A stretch of DNA of 64,000 nt from JAJYSO01 sp964495935 (GTDB taxonomy: Bacteria > Bacteroidota > Bacteroidia > Flavobacteriales > Flavobacteriaceae). Shown here in pieces: positions 35,967 through 43,426 of the stretch; the stretch's first letter is position 1; each line of letters opens with the position of its first letter. Location: positions 1 through 64,000 of the forward strand of contig CAZBXQ010000001.1 of the NCBI GenBank assembly GCA_964495935.1. The letters are read 5' to 3'. The translations under genes were made by a program, and so were the position numbers. The notes under the pieces are model-generated. The model did no database searches. It was not told where the DNA came from and saw nothing but the letters and a program-made list of their open reading frames with translations.

Positions 35967-37607
35967 TTACATCATTCCGGGCATTCCGCCGCCGCCCATT
36001 GGAGGCATTGCGGGACCACCTTTGTCCTCCTCGGGAAGATCAATCAAAGCACATTCGGTCGTCAGGATCATGCCCGCCACAGAAGCTGCATTTTCCAACG
36101 CTACACGAGTCACCTTCTTCGGATCGATGATGCCTTCCTTCATCATATCGACAAACTTCTCATCTTTGGCATCATAGCCGTAGCTGTCTTCGTGTTCCAA
36201 TACCTTGCTAATAATGACAGCACCTTCGCCTCCGGCATTGTTTACAATCGTACGTAGCGGAGCTTCAATAGCCCGAGCGACAATATTCACACCGGTAAGT
36301 TCATCATTATTATCGGTCTTAAGATCTTTCAAAACCGCTTTTGCACGAACCAAAGCAACCCCGCCACCGGCGACAATACCTTCTTCAACCGCAGCTCGGG
36401 TCGAGTTCATGGCATCTTCAACACGGTCTTTCTTTTCTTTCATCTCGACCTCAGAGGCAGCTCCTACATAGAGAACCGCAACACCTCCGGCCAACTTCGC
36501 CAAACGCTCTTGCAGTTTCTCCTTATCATAGTCTGAAGTCGTGGTTTCAATCTGAGCTTTAATTTGATTCACTCGATTCTTGATGTTCTCATCTTCGCCT
36601 GCACCATCTACAATCGTTGTATTGTCTTTATCGATACTCACCCGCTCAGCTGTACCCAACTGATCGATGGTTGTATTTTCGAGGGTAAATCCGCGTTCTT
36701 CAGAAATAACGGTTCCACCGGTAAGAATAGCAATATCTTCCAACATGGCTTTTCTACGGTCACCAAATCCCGGGGCTTTAACAGCAGCAATTTTCAACGA
36801 ACCCCGCAGTTTGTTCACAACCAGAGTAGCCAAAGCCTCTCCTTCTACATCTTCAGCAATAATCAAGAGGGAGTTTCCATTTTTAGCAACAGGCTCAAGA
36901 ACTGGCATCAAATCTTTCATCGTCGAGATCTTCTTATCAACGATCAGAATGTAAGGGTTTTCCAATTCGGTAACCATTTTTTCACTATTGGTTACAAAAT
37001 AAGGAGACAAATAACCCCGGTCAAATTGCATTCCTTCTACGACATCCACATAAGTTTCAGTTCCTTTAGCTTCTTCTACCGTAATCACACCTTCTTTTCC
37101 AACTTTGGAAAAAGCTTCTGCAATCAAATCCCCAATAACGCTATCGTTATTAGCAGAAATAGAAGCTACCTGTTTAATCTGGTCTGAAGAGTTTTCTACT
37201 TTTTTGGCTTGTTTTTCAAGATTTTGAACCAAGGCCTCAACAGCCTGATCAATACCTTTTTTCAAATCCATCGGATTTGCTCCAGAAGTTACGTTTTTTA
37301 GTCCTTCCTGAACGATAGCCTGTGCCAAAACGGTAGCAGTCGTAGTACCATCACCGGCCAAATCGTTGGTTTTGGAAGCTACTTCCTTGACCATTTGAGC
37401 CCCCATATTTTGAAGTTCATCCTTTAATTCGATTTCTTTGGCTACAGTTACCCCGTCTTTGGTCACCGTAGGAGCTCCAAAGGATTTACTGATAATTACG
37501 TTTCTACCTCGGGGGCCCAAGGTTACTTTTACAGCATTAGCAAGAGCATCAACACCTTGTTTGATACTGTCGCGAGCCTCTATATTAAATTTAATGTCTT
37601 TTGCCAT
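35967..37607 (-). CDS. groL: Chaperonin GroEL
   Basis: A 546-residue 60-kDa chaperonin subunit that folds proteins in an ATP-driven ring with GroES. Landmarks: VTLGPRGRNVIISKSFGAPTVTKDG, the ATP site VAGDGTTTATVLAQAIV-type sequence LAGDGTTTATVLAQ, AAVEEGIVAGGGVALVRA, and the C-terminal GGMPGMM tail. It follows groES by 42 bases in the usual order. Confidence 0.98.
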   Translation of the reverse strand: MAKDIKFNIEARDSIKQGVDALANAVKVTLGPRGRNVIISKSFGAPTVTKDGVTVAKEIELKDELQNMGAQMVKEVASKTNDLAGDGTTTATVLAQAIVQEGLKNVTSGANPMDLKKGIDQAVEALVQNLEKQAKKVENSSDQIKQVASISANNDSVIGDLIAEAFSKVGKEGVITVEEAKGTETYVDVVEGMQFDRGYLSPYFVTNSEKMVTELENPYILIVDKKISTMKDLMPVLEPVAKNGNSLLIIAEDVEGEALATLVVNKLRGSLKIAAVKAPGFGDRRKAMLEDIAILTGGTVISEERGFTLENTTIDQLGTAERVSIDKDNTTIVDGAGEDENIKNRVNQIKAQIETTTSDYDKEKLQERLAKLAGGVAVLYVGAASEVEMKEKKDRVEDAMNSTRAAVEEGIVAGGGVALVRAKAVLKDLKTDNNDELTGVNIVARAIEAPLRTIVNNAGGEGAVIISKVLEHEDSYGYDAKDEKFVDMMKEGIIDPKKVTRVALENAASVAGMILTTECALIDLPEEDKGGPAMPPMGGGGMPGMM

Positions 37608-37649
37608 TTTAAAATAGTTTTAATTTAAAAATTAAAGATTTTCAGTCGT

Positions 37650-37925
37650 TTATAAAATTCCCAGGATCTCGTCTTCCCGCATGATCAGATAATCCTTCCC
37701 ATCCAGCTTGAGTTCAGTTCCGGAAAACTTACCATACAATACAGTATCATTCGCCTGTACTGTCATTTCATGATCTTTGGTTCCTTTTCCTACCGCGATA
37801 ACGGTTCCTTGCTGGGGTTTTTCTTTTGCAGAATCCGGAATGTATATTCCTGAATCGGTTTTGGTTTCTGCAGCGGCCGGCTCAATTAGAACACGGTCGG
37901 CCAAAGGTTTGAATTGTACTGCCAT
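37650..37925 (-). CDS. groS: Co-chaperonin GroES
   Basis: A 91-residue co-chaperonin that caps GroEL. Seen: LADRVLIEPAAAETKTDSGIYIP, the mobile loop, and KDYLIMREDEILGIL at the end. No CIRCE element was found upstream, so HrcA control of the standard type is not indicated. Confidence 0.97.
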   Translation of the reverse strand: MAVQFKPLADRVLIEPAAAETKTDSGIYIPDSAKEKPQQGTVIAVGKGTKDHEMTVQANDTVLYGKFSGTELKLDGKDYLIMREDEILGIL

Positions 37926-38009
37926 TTTTATATTAGTTTTTAGGTTATTTATTTGAACACTGCCATATAGACGAAAACTGTGCCAATCAAAATTTCCTGA
38001 CAGAAAGCA

Positions 38010-38047
38010 TAAAAAAATGCCAACTTGTCATTTTCGACAGGTTGGCA
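38010..38047 (-). terminator. Terminator of the miaB-secG operon
   Basis: A 12-bp stem with one mismatch, TGCCAACTTGTC / GACAGGTTGGCA, followed on the minus strand by a run of seven T. It lies 33 bases beyond the secG stop codon. Confidence 0.85.
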
Positions 38048-38079
38048 CTCCTTAAATATAAGGCAAAAACGGTTTTTAT

Positions 38080-38472
38080 CTATTCATCGGAAGCGGTATC
38101 GCTCTCATTATTATGTTCCTTCACATCCTGAAGATCTAATGTCGAATCATCCTGTTGAGTATCCGGGGTTTCATTGGCCGACGGAACAGAAACCGGTATA
38201 TTGTTTCCATCCAGAAGTCTCGAATCCTGAATGCCGTTATCTCCCTTGTTACTCACATTAAACAATAAAACCAAAACCAAAAGAACGGTAGCCAAGGTCC
38301 AAGTACTCTTCGTCAAAAAATCGTCGGTTCTTTTCACCCCGCCCATTTGTTGTCCGCCGCCGCCAAAAGTACCGGATAATCCACTTCCTTTGGGATTTTG
38401 TACCATAATAACCACCACCAAAAGAATGCAAACAATGATGATTAACGCTAAAAATATTACTGATGTGTTCAT
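38080..38472 (-). CDS. secG: Preprotein translocase subunit SecG
   Basis: A 130-residue inner-membrane subunit of SecYEG. Helix 1 is at about 4-24 (VIFLALIIIVCILLVVVIMVQ), followed by NPKGSGLSGTFGGGGQQMGG, which matches the SecG loop, and helix 2 at about 57-72 (TWTLATVLLVLVLLFNV). The acidic C-terminal tail (about 75-130) is longer than in E. coli, as usual in this phylum. Last gene of the leftward miaB operon. Confidence 0.95.
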   Translation of the reverse strand: MNTSVIFLALIIIVCILLVVVIMVQNPKGSGLSGTFGGGGQQMGGVKRTDDFLTKSTWTLATVLLVLVLLFNVSNKGDNGIQDSRLLDGNNIPVSVPSANETPDTQQDDSTLDLQDVKEHNNESDTASDE

Positions 38473-38483
38473 TACTGATCTTT

Positions 38484-39347
38484 CTATTTTTCTTTCAAAT
38501 TCTCAATTTGCTCAATTCGGTCTGCAAATAAACTACTTTTTTCTGGATTTTTCAAAATTAATATGCGATAGGCTTGAATTGCTTTGTCATATTTGTGCTG
38601 ATCGACATAAATTTCGGCCAAGGTCTCGGTCATTAAGCGCTCTTCTAAACCCAAATCCTGTTTAGGAATATGAAGAGCAGGAACCGTTTTAGAAGGGGAT
38701 ATTTTTGGAGAGGTTTCAATAAACCGGTCTATAATCTGATTTTGATGTTCCCGTTCGGCTTCCATTTTCTTTTTTTCCGGTCTCTCTTCTCTGGTTGCAT
38801 CCGATTTTTCAGATGGTGCCGAAACGGATTCAGCAGCAGTAAATTTTAACCATTCTGAAAAAGAATGAAGAGCTCCCGGTTCAAAGGTCTTTATATGTGT
38901 CGATTTTTTTGAACTTTCCTCTTTACTCGCCTGTCGATATTCTCCGGCCGCTGTATCATCGGCTCCGGTATTCTCTTCTTCCTGACCAAATAGATCGGGG
39001 TCCAATACCTGTTCGGCCGTTTCTTCATCCATCAAAACTGTTTCTTCCCCGGTCTCTTCGTCATTGGAAACACCCCGTTCCTTAATACGACCGGAAACGG
39101 CATCTTGAAGAAATTGATCAGAAGTTATATAATCAAAGAGTACGCTGCGGTCGGCGGTATAAGCTGCCGTTTTCTTTAAAGCCGAATTATAAAAAAAGCT
39201 GTGACTCTGGCGCAATGCTTTAAGATGTAATACACGAGCCGTTTGAAAATAAGGATAACGGGCAACAATAGCACCGAGTTCCCGGGTTTCCTGTAAACTC
39301 AGTTTCTCTTTTTGCTCCCACAGCCGTTCAAAATCCTCCATTTGCAT
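38484..39347 (-). CDS. Conserved Bacteroidota protein of unknown function
   Basis: A 287-residue soluble protein, no signal peptide. The N-terminal half is helical (LQETRELGAIVARYPYFQTARVLHLKALRQ). A low-complexity acidic and Glu/Lys-rich middle follows (about 115-210). The C-terminal segment LMTETLAEIYVDQHKYDKAIQAYRILILKNPEKSS-like sequence (about 238-275, IYVDQHKYDKAIQAYRIL) reads as one tetratricopeptide unit. It sits 13 bases from lptE and 11 from secG, an order seen in flavobacteria. A scaffold role at the envelope is a guess. Confidence 0.75.
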   Translation of the reverse strand: MQMEDFERLWEQKEKLSLQETRELGAIVARYPYFQTARVLHLKALRQSHSFFYNSALKKTAAYTADRSVLFDYITSDQFLQDAVSGRIKERGVSNDEETGEETVLMDEETAEQVLDPDLFGQEEENTGADDTAAGEYRQASKEESSKKSTHIKTFEPGALHSFSEWLKFTAAESVSAPSEKSDATREERPEKKKMEAEREHQNQIIDRFIETSPKISPSKTVPALHIPKQDLGLEERLMTETLAEIYVDQHKYDKAIQAYRILILKNPEKSSLFADRIEQIENLKEK

Positions 39348-39360
39348 ACTTTGCTTTCTT

Positions 39361-39867
39361 TTACCAGTCGGTTAGTGCCGCATTAAAGATCTCCTGAGTA
39401 ATATGTTCATATATTTCATCAATCGCCGTATCCAGTTGTCCTCCCATTAGCTGCTGTTGCCCGGGATAATCGTAATAAAACGAAAACTGCCGCTCAAAAT
39501 CCTTATCCGGATCCAAAGTATTCGTAAAACGTACATTAACCCCGACCGTCAACCGGTTCTGGGCAGCCGTATTGTCGCGCTGAGAAGTCATCGGGGCAAC
39601 ATAATATTGTGTAATCTCCCCCTCAAAAATCAGATCTCCCCCATTATTGGTCAGCCCCAGATTGGTTTGATTTTGAATGAGATCCTGCAGCTTTAAGGTA
39701 AACGTTCGGTCAATCCCGGGCTCTATCAAATCCGCATCATTTTGAAACTGTCGCACCGTAAAGGTCTCTGCATCTCCCGTATCGGCTCCCGTAAAAGAAT
39801 AAATCCCACAGGAAGACAAGTTCATTATTATAAAAAGCAACATTGCTCCCATACAGGATAAACGCAT
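39361..39867 (-). CDS. lptE: LptE-like LPS-assembly lipoprotein
   Basis: A 168-residue lipoprotein with signal MRLSCMGAMLLFIIM and lipobox LSSC (Cys20). The sequence after it, GIYSFTGADTGDAETFTVRQF, is the typical LptE start in this phylum; the fold supports the LptD channel that inserts LPS in the outer membrane. I chose ATG 39867 because it gives a clean signal peptide. A longer start at 39927 overlaps the upstream stop by four bases (ATGA) and would add 20 basic residues, so it remains possible. Confidence 0.82.
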   Translation of the reverse strand: MRLSCMGAMLLFIIMNLSSCGIYSFTGADTGDAETFTVRQFQNDADLIEPGIDRTFTLKLQDLIQNQTNLGLTNNGGDLIFEGEITQYYVAPMTSQRDNTAAQNRLTVGVNVRFTNTLDPDKDFERQFSFYYDYPGQQQLMGGQLDTAIDEIYEHITQEIFNAALTDW

Positions 39868-39923
39868 CTTTTTCTTCTTCTGTACTTGCAGAGCCTCCTG
39901 ACGCAGGAGCATTCGTACTCTTC

Positions 39924-41192
39924 TCATAAGTCGTATAATTTGATCTTCCGATATAAGGTTCGCTCACTGATCCCCAATTCTCGAGCCGCCTCCTTTCGCT
40001 TTCCCTGACTGCGTTCTAAAGCTTTCTTGATCAATTCAATCTCGGTCTCCTGTAAAGAAAGCGTTTCCTCTTCCTCCACTTCTTCGGCATAATGATAATC
40101 CTCCCGTGGGGTTCTCTGATCGCGAACCTCCTTCTTAGGCCTTTCCTCATCCGAGATTTGTAAAATTTCCAATTGTGCTTCGTCCGTTTCTCCCTCTTTG
40201 TCTTCTTCGCCGTATATTTTTTGAATCAATCCTCGATTTTGTCTGCGTACCTCGTGGCTGTCCCCATTTTGCAATAGCTCGGCGGTCAACTTCTTCAGGT
40301 CATTGATATCATTTTTCATATCAAAAAGGACCTTATACAAAATTTCCCGTTCATTGCTAAAGTCACTGCGTTCCTTATAATCGGCTATAACCGCCGGAAG
40401 ACGACTGGCCTCTTGAGGTAAATATTGCCGTAAGGTATCGGCACTAATGGTTCGTTTTTTTTCCAGGACAGAAAGCTGCTCGGTAACATTGCGCAGTTGT
40501 CGGACATTTCCCGGCCAACGATTTCGCTCCAACAATGCTTTAGCATCCTCCTCCAACCGCACCGTAGGCATTTTATATTTCAATCCAAAATCGGAGGCAA
40601 ACTTCCGAAACAGCAAATGTACGTCCTGCTGCCGATCTCGAAGCGGAGGCAAATGGATTTCTATGGTACTCAACCGATAATACAAATCCTCACGGAATTT
40701 TCCTTTTTTTATCGCCTGATCCATTTTTACATTGGTAGCCGCCACGATACGCACATTGGTTTTTTGTACTTCTGAAGACCCCACTTTAATAAACTCTCCG
40801 TTTTCCAAAACCCGTAATAATCGTACCTGCGTGGTAAGCGGTAACTCCCCCACCTCATCTAAAAAGATGGTTCCTCCATCGGCTTCCTCAAAATAGCCGC
40901 TGCGGGTTTTTGTCGCTCCCGTAAAAGCCCCTTTTTCATGACCAAACAGCTCGCTATCAATGGTTCCTTCGGGAATAGCACCACAGTTTACCGCAATATA
41001 TTTATTGTGTTTCCGATGGGACTGGGAATGGATTATTTTGGGAATATTCTCTTTCCCCACCCCGCTTTCTCCGGTAACCAATACCGAGATATCGGTAGGA
41101 GCCACCTGCATAGCCTTTTCGAGTGCCCGGTTTAACCCCGGATCATTCCCTATAATTTCAAATCGTTGTTTAATCGATTGTATGGATTCCAT
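39924..41192 (-). CDS. Sigma-54-dependent transcription activator without sensor domain
   Basis: A 422-residue enhancer-binding protein. The AAA+ domain starts at once (about 12-245) with Walker A GESGVGKE, the sigma-54-contacting GAFTGA loop (intact), Walker B GGTIFLDEVGEL and the arginine-rich LPPLRDRQQDV region. A Glu-rich linker follows (about 300-375), then a Fis-type helix-turn-helix (RKEAARELGISERTLYRKI). No receiver, PAS or GAF domain precedes the ATPase, so control must come from a partner or expression, as for PspF. Placed between miaB and lptE, it may tune envelope genes. Start taken at ATG 41192 (MESIQSIKQ). Confidence 0.92.
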   Translation of the reverse strand: MESIQSIKQRFEIIGNDPGLNRALEKAMQVAPTDISVLVTGESGVGKENIPKIIHSQSHRKHNKYIAVNCGAIPEGTIDSELFGHEKGAFTGATKTRSGYFEEADGGTIFLDEVGELPLTTQVRLLRVLENGEFIKVGSSEVQKTNVRIVAATNVKMDQAIKKGKFREDLYYRLSTIEIHLPPLRDRQQDVHLLFRKFASDFGLKYKMPTVRLEEDAKALLERNRWPGNVRQLRNVTEQLSVLEKKRTISADTLRQYLPQEASRLPAVIADYKERSDFSNEREILYKVLFDMKNDINDLKKLTAELLQNGDSHEVRRQNRGLIQKIYGEEDKEGETDEAQLEILQISDEERPKKEVRDQRTPREDYHYAEEVEEEETLSLQETEIELIKKALERSQGKRKEAARELGISERTLYRKIKLYDL

Positions 41193-41233
41193 ATTGTAAA
41201 ATAACCCGAAACGGGGATTCAAATACTGTTTTT

Positions 41234-42715
41234 TTAATGATTGGGCGAATATTCTACGGCCTCTCCTATAAGTGTAGCGGTAGTACAGTCGGTAATTTTT
41301 ACATTGACAAAATCTCCCACTTTATAATCTCCTTTGGGAAAGACCACCATGGTATTCTGGGAATTCCGTCCGGCCCATTCCTGATCCGATTTCTTCGACT
41401 CCTTTTCAATTAATACCTCTTCCACTTTTCCAAGGTGCTTTTGGGTATTATAATGAGAATATTTTTGTTGCAATTTTATCACTTCAGAAAGCCGTCGTTT
41501 CTTTACCTCTTCGGGAACATCATCCTTCATTTTTCGTCCGGCCTTAGTCCCCGGCCGCTCCGAATAGGCAAACATATACCCAAAATCATATTTCACCCGA
41601 TGCATCAAATCTAATGTATCTCGATGATCTTCCTCGGTCTCTCCACAAAAACCGGTCATCATATCAAAAGAAATAGCTACATCCGGAATTCGTTTTCGAA
41701 TATTATCAATAAGATCAAAGTATTCCTCCCGGGTATGCTGCCGGTTCATGGCTTTTAAAATTTTATTACTTCCACTTTGAACGGGTAAATGGATGTACTT
41801 ACAAATATTCGAATATCGGGCCATCACGTCAATAACATCCATCGTCATATCCTGAGGATTGGAAGTGGAAAACCGAAATCGCATTTGGGGCTGGGCAAGA
41901 GCCACTATTTCCAGTAAGTCGGCAAAATAAACAGCATGGGCCTTTTGTTCTTCAGTTGCTTTTTTAAAATCCTTTTTCAAGCCTCCGCCATACCACAGGT
42001 AACTATCTACATTTTGCCCCAATAAAGTCACTTCTTTATAGCCTCTATCGGCCAATTCATTGACTTCCCGCACAATACTTTCGGGAGCCCGGCTACGCTC
42101 GCGACCACGGGTAAACGGCACCACGCAAAAGGTACACATATTATCACAACCGCGGGTAATCGATACAAAAGCCGTCACCCCGTTACTCTGCAACCGAACC
42201 GGTGAGATATCTCCGTAGGTCTCATCTTTTGACAGGATAACATTTACGGCATCACGGCCGTTATCCACCTCCCGCACTAAATTGGGCAAATCTTTATACG
42301 CATCGGGACCGGCCACCAGATCAACTACCTTTTCTTCCTCCAGCAATTGTTTTTTAAGCCGCTCGGCCATACAGCCCAGTACCCCGACTTTCATACTGGG
42401 GTTATGATCTCGTTTAACCGCGTTGTATTTTTCCAAACGCTTCCTTACGGTATCCTCGGCCTTTGCACGAATGGCGCAAGTATTTACAAATACAAAATCG
42501 GCTTCTGCCAGTTTATCGGTCAATCCAAAGCCTTCTCGCTCCATAATAGAGGCCACAATTTCACTGTCATTAAAATTCATGGCACACCCATAACTTTCAA
42601 TATAAAACTTACGATCAAAATGACGCTTTACCGGCATTGACCGAGGCTTCTTTTTTTCGGCTGTTAAAACCTCGCCCTGCCTACGTTCATCATGTATATT
42701 AAAGATACTCTTCAT
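41234..42715 (-). CDS. miaB: tRNA-2-methylthio-N6-isopentenyladenosine synthase
   Basis: A 493-residue radical-SAM methylthiotransferase acting on A37 of tRNA. It has an N-terminal UPF0004 domain with its three iron-sulfur cysteines (ESYGCAMN, VNTCAIRAKAEDT, GVLGCMAERL), the radical-SAM cluster C-x3-C-x2-C in TRGCDNMCTFCVVPF, and a C-terminal TRAM domain (about 425-490). Start at ATG 42715 (MKSIFNIHDE), just downstream of a strong promoter. First gene of the operon ending at secG. Confidence 0.95.
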   Translation of the reverse strand: MKSIFNIHDERRQGEVLTAEKKKPRSMPVKRHFDRKFYIESYGCAMNFNDSEIVASIMEREGFGLTDKLAEADFVFVNTCAIRAKAEDTVRKRLEKYNAVKRDHNPSMKVGVLGCMAERLKKQLLEEEKVVDLVAGPDAYKDLPNLVREVDNGRDAVNVILSKDETYGDISPVRLQSNGVTAFVSITRGCDNMCTFCVVPFTRGRERSRAPESIVREVNELADRGYKEVTLLGQNVDSYLWYGGGLKKDFKKATEEQKAHAVYFADLLEIVALAQPQMRFRFSTSNPQDMTMDVIDVMARYSNICKYIHLPVQSGSNKILKAMNRQHTREEYFDLIDNIRKRIPDVAISFDMMTGFCGETEEDHRDTLDLMHRVKYDFGYMFAYSERPGTKAGRKMKDDVPEEVKKRRLSEVIKLQQKYSHYNTQKHLGKVEEVLIEKESKKSDQEWAGRNSQNTMVVFPKGDYKVGDFVNVKITDCTTATLIGEAVEYSPNH

Positions 42716-42735
42716 AATCCTAATAGTTTGAACGG

Positions 42736-42764
42736 CAAAGATATTAAATTCATCATTATGACAA
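42736..42764 (-). promoter_or_regulatory. Promoter of the miaB operon
   Basis: Minus strand: TTG (42764-42762), 18 bases, TATCTTTG (42743-42736). Exact in both boxes, 21 bases before the miaB start. Confidence 0.75.
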
Positions 42765-42840
42765 ACTGTCAGCAAATCTTTAATGTGTTGTATGCTCTAT
42801 TTTTATCCAATATAAATTATCTTTTACACCACAAAGCCGT

Positions 42841-43181
42841 TAAACCTGCATTCCCAATAGCACTTTATCAGCACTAACAAAAAAGAGCTAACTTTATAGA
42901 GCGACTGTAAAGCCCATGAATATAATAGGGAGTGCGATCCCTGACCGAAAGTAGTCTTCTGATTATTTTTTCGGAGTGGTTTGTTCATTTCGACGAAGGA
43001 GAAATCTTTTTCCTGTTCATGGATTAAGATCTCTCACTGCGTTCGAGATGCCATTCTTAGGAGAGTATCAATCCAAATTATGTTCGGCATTCAAAAACAA
43101 TAAATTAATGATTATCAATACGTTATGAAAGTAGTTAGATCCAATAATTCATAAATAAGTTCATAACCATTAAAAGGCAGT
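42841..43181 (+). repeat. Dispersed 350-bp intergenic repeat, copy B
   Basis: Partner of copy A at 7701-8050, same orientation, with blocks of 10-20 identical bases over the whole length. It contains TCATTTCGACGAAGGAGAAATC, a word of the kind widespread in flavobacterial intergenic DNA. It continues as 43182-43290 with sequence shared with 18960-19110 and with the inverted-repeat edge at 8319-8336. It fills most of the 711-base miaB/topA gap; the rest holds only promoter boxes. Confidence 0.75.
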
Positions 43182-43400
43182 CAACCCGGCAAAGTGCTTC
43201 GGTTGATCCCGACGGTCGGATCGCTCAGAAATTTAAAAGTTTAAATGACCTCACGAATTATGGTCAGGCTATGATATTCTATAAAAATCGAGGTTAGAAT
43301 CGAGGTCAGACGTTCTAAAAACAGGCTATAATAAAGACCTCACTGCGGCTTTCCTTATTTCCCTTTTTTGAGGAAGTTCTTTAAAACCAAAAAATTCTTG

Positions 43401-43408
43401 TAGTTTTG
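43401..43408 (+). promoter_or_regulatory. -7 box for topA
   Basis: TAGTTTTG, an exact TAnnTTTG match 18 bases before the topA start. No TTG at normal distance; a TTG lies 30 bases upstream. Confidence 0.4.
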
Positions 43409-43426
43409 CAACCTAAAATTATAGAT

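Noticed and set aside
36564..37187. 207-codon open frame antisense to groEL
   Set aside because: It lies wholly inside the conserved groEL gene, and the peptide is Ser/Phe/Asn-rich with no domain.
38018..38047. Possible CIRCE heat-shock operator upstream of groES
   Set aside because: The inverted repeat is TGCCAACTTGTC/GACAGGTTGGCA, not the CIRCE sequence, and is followed by a T-run in the secG direction, so it is the secG terminator.
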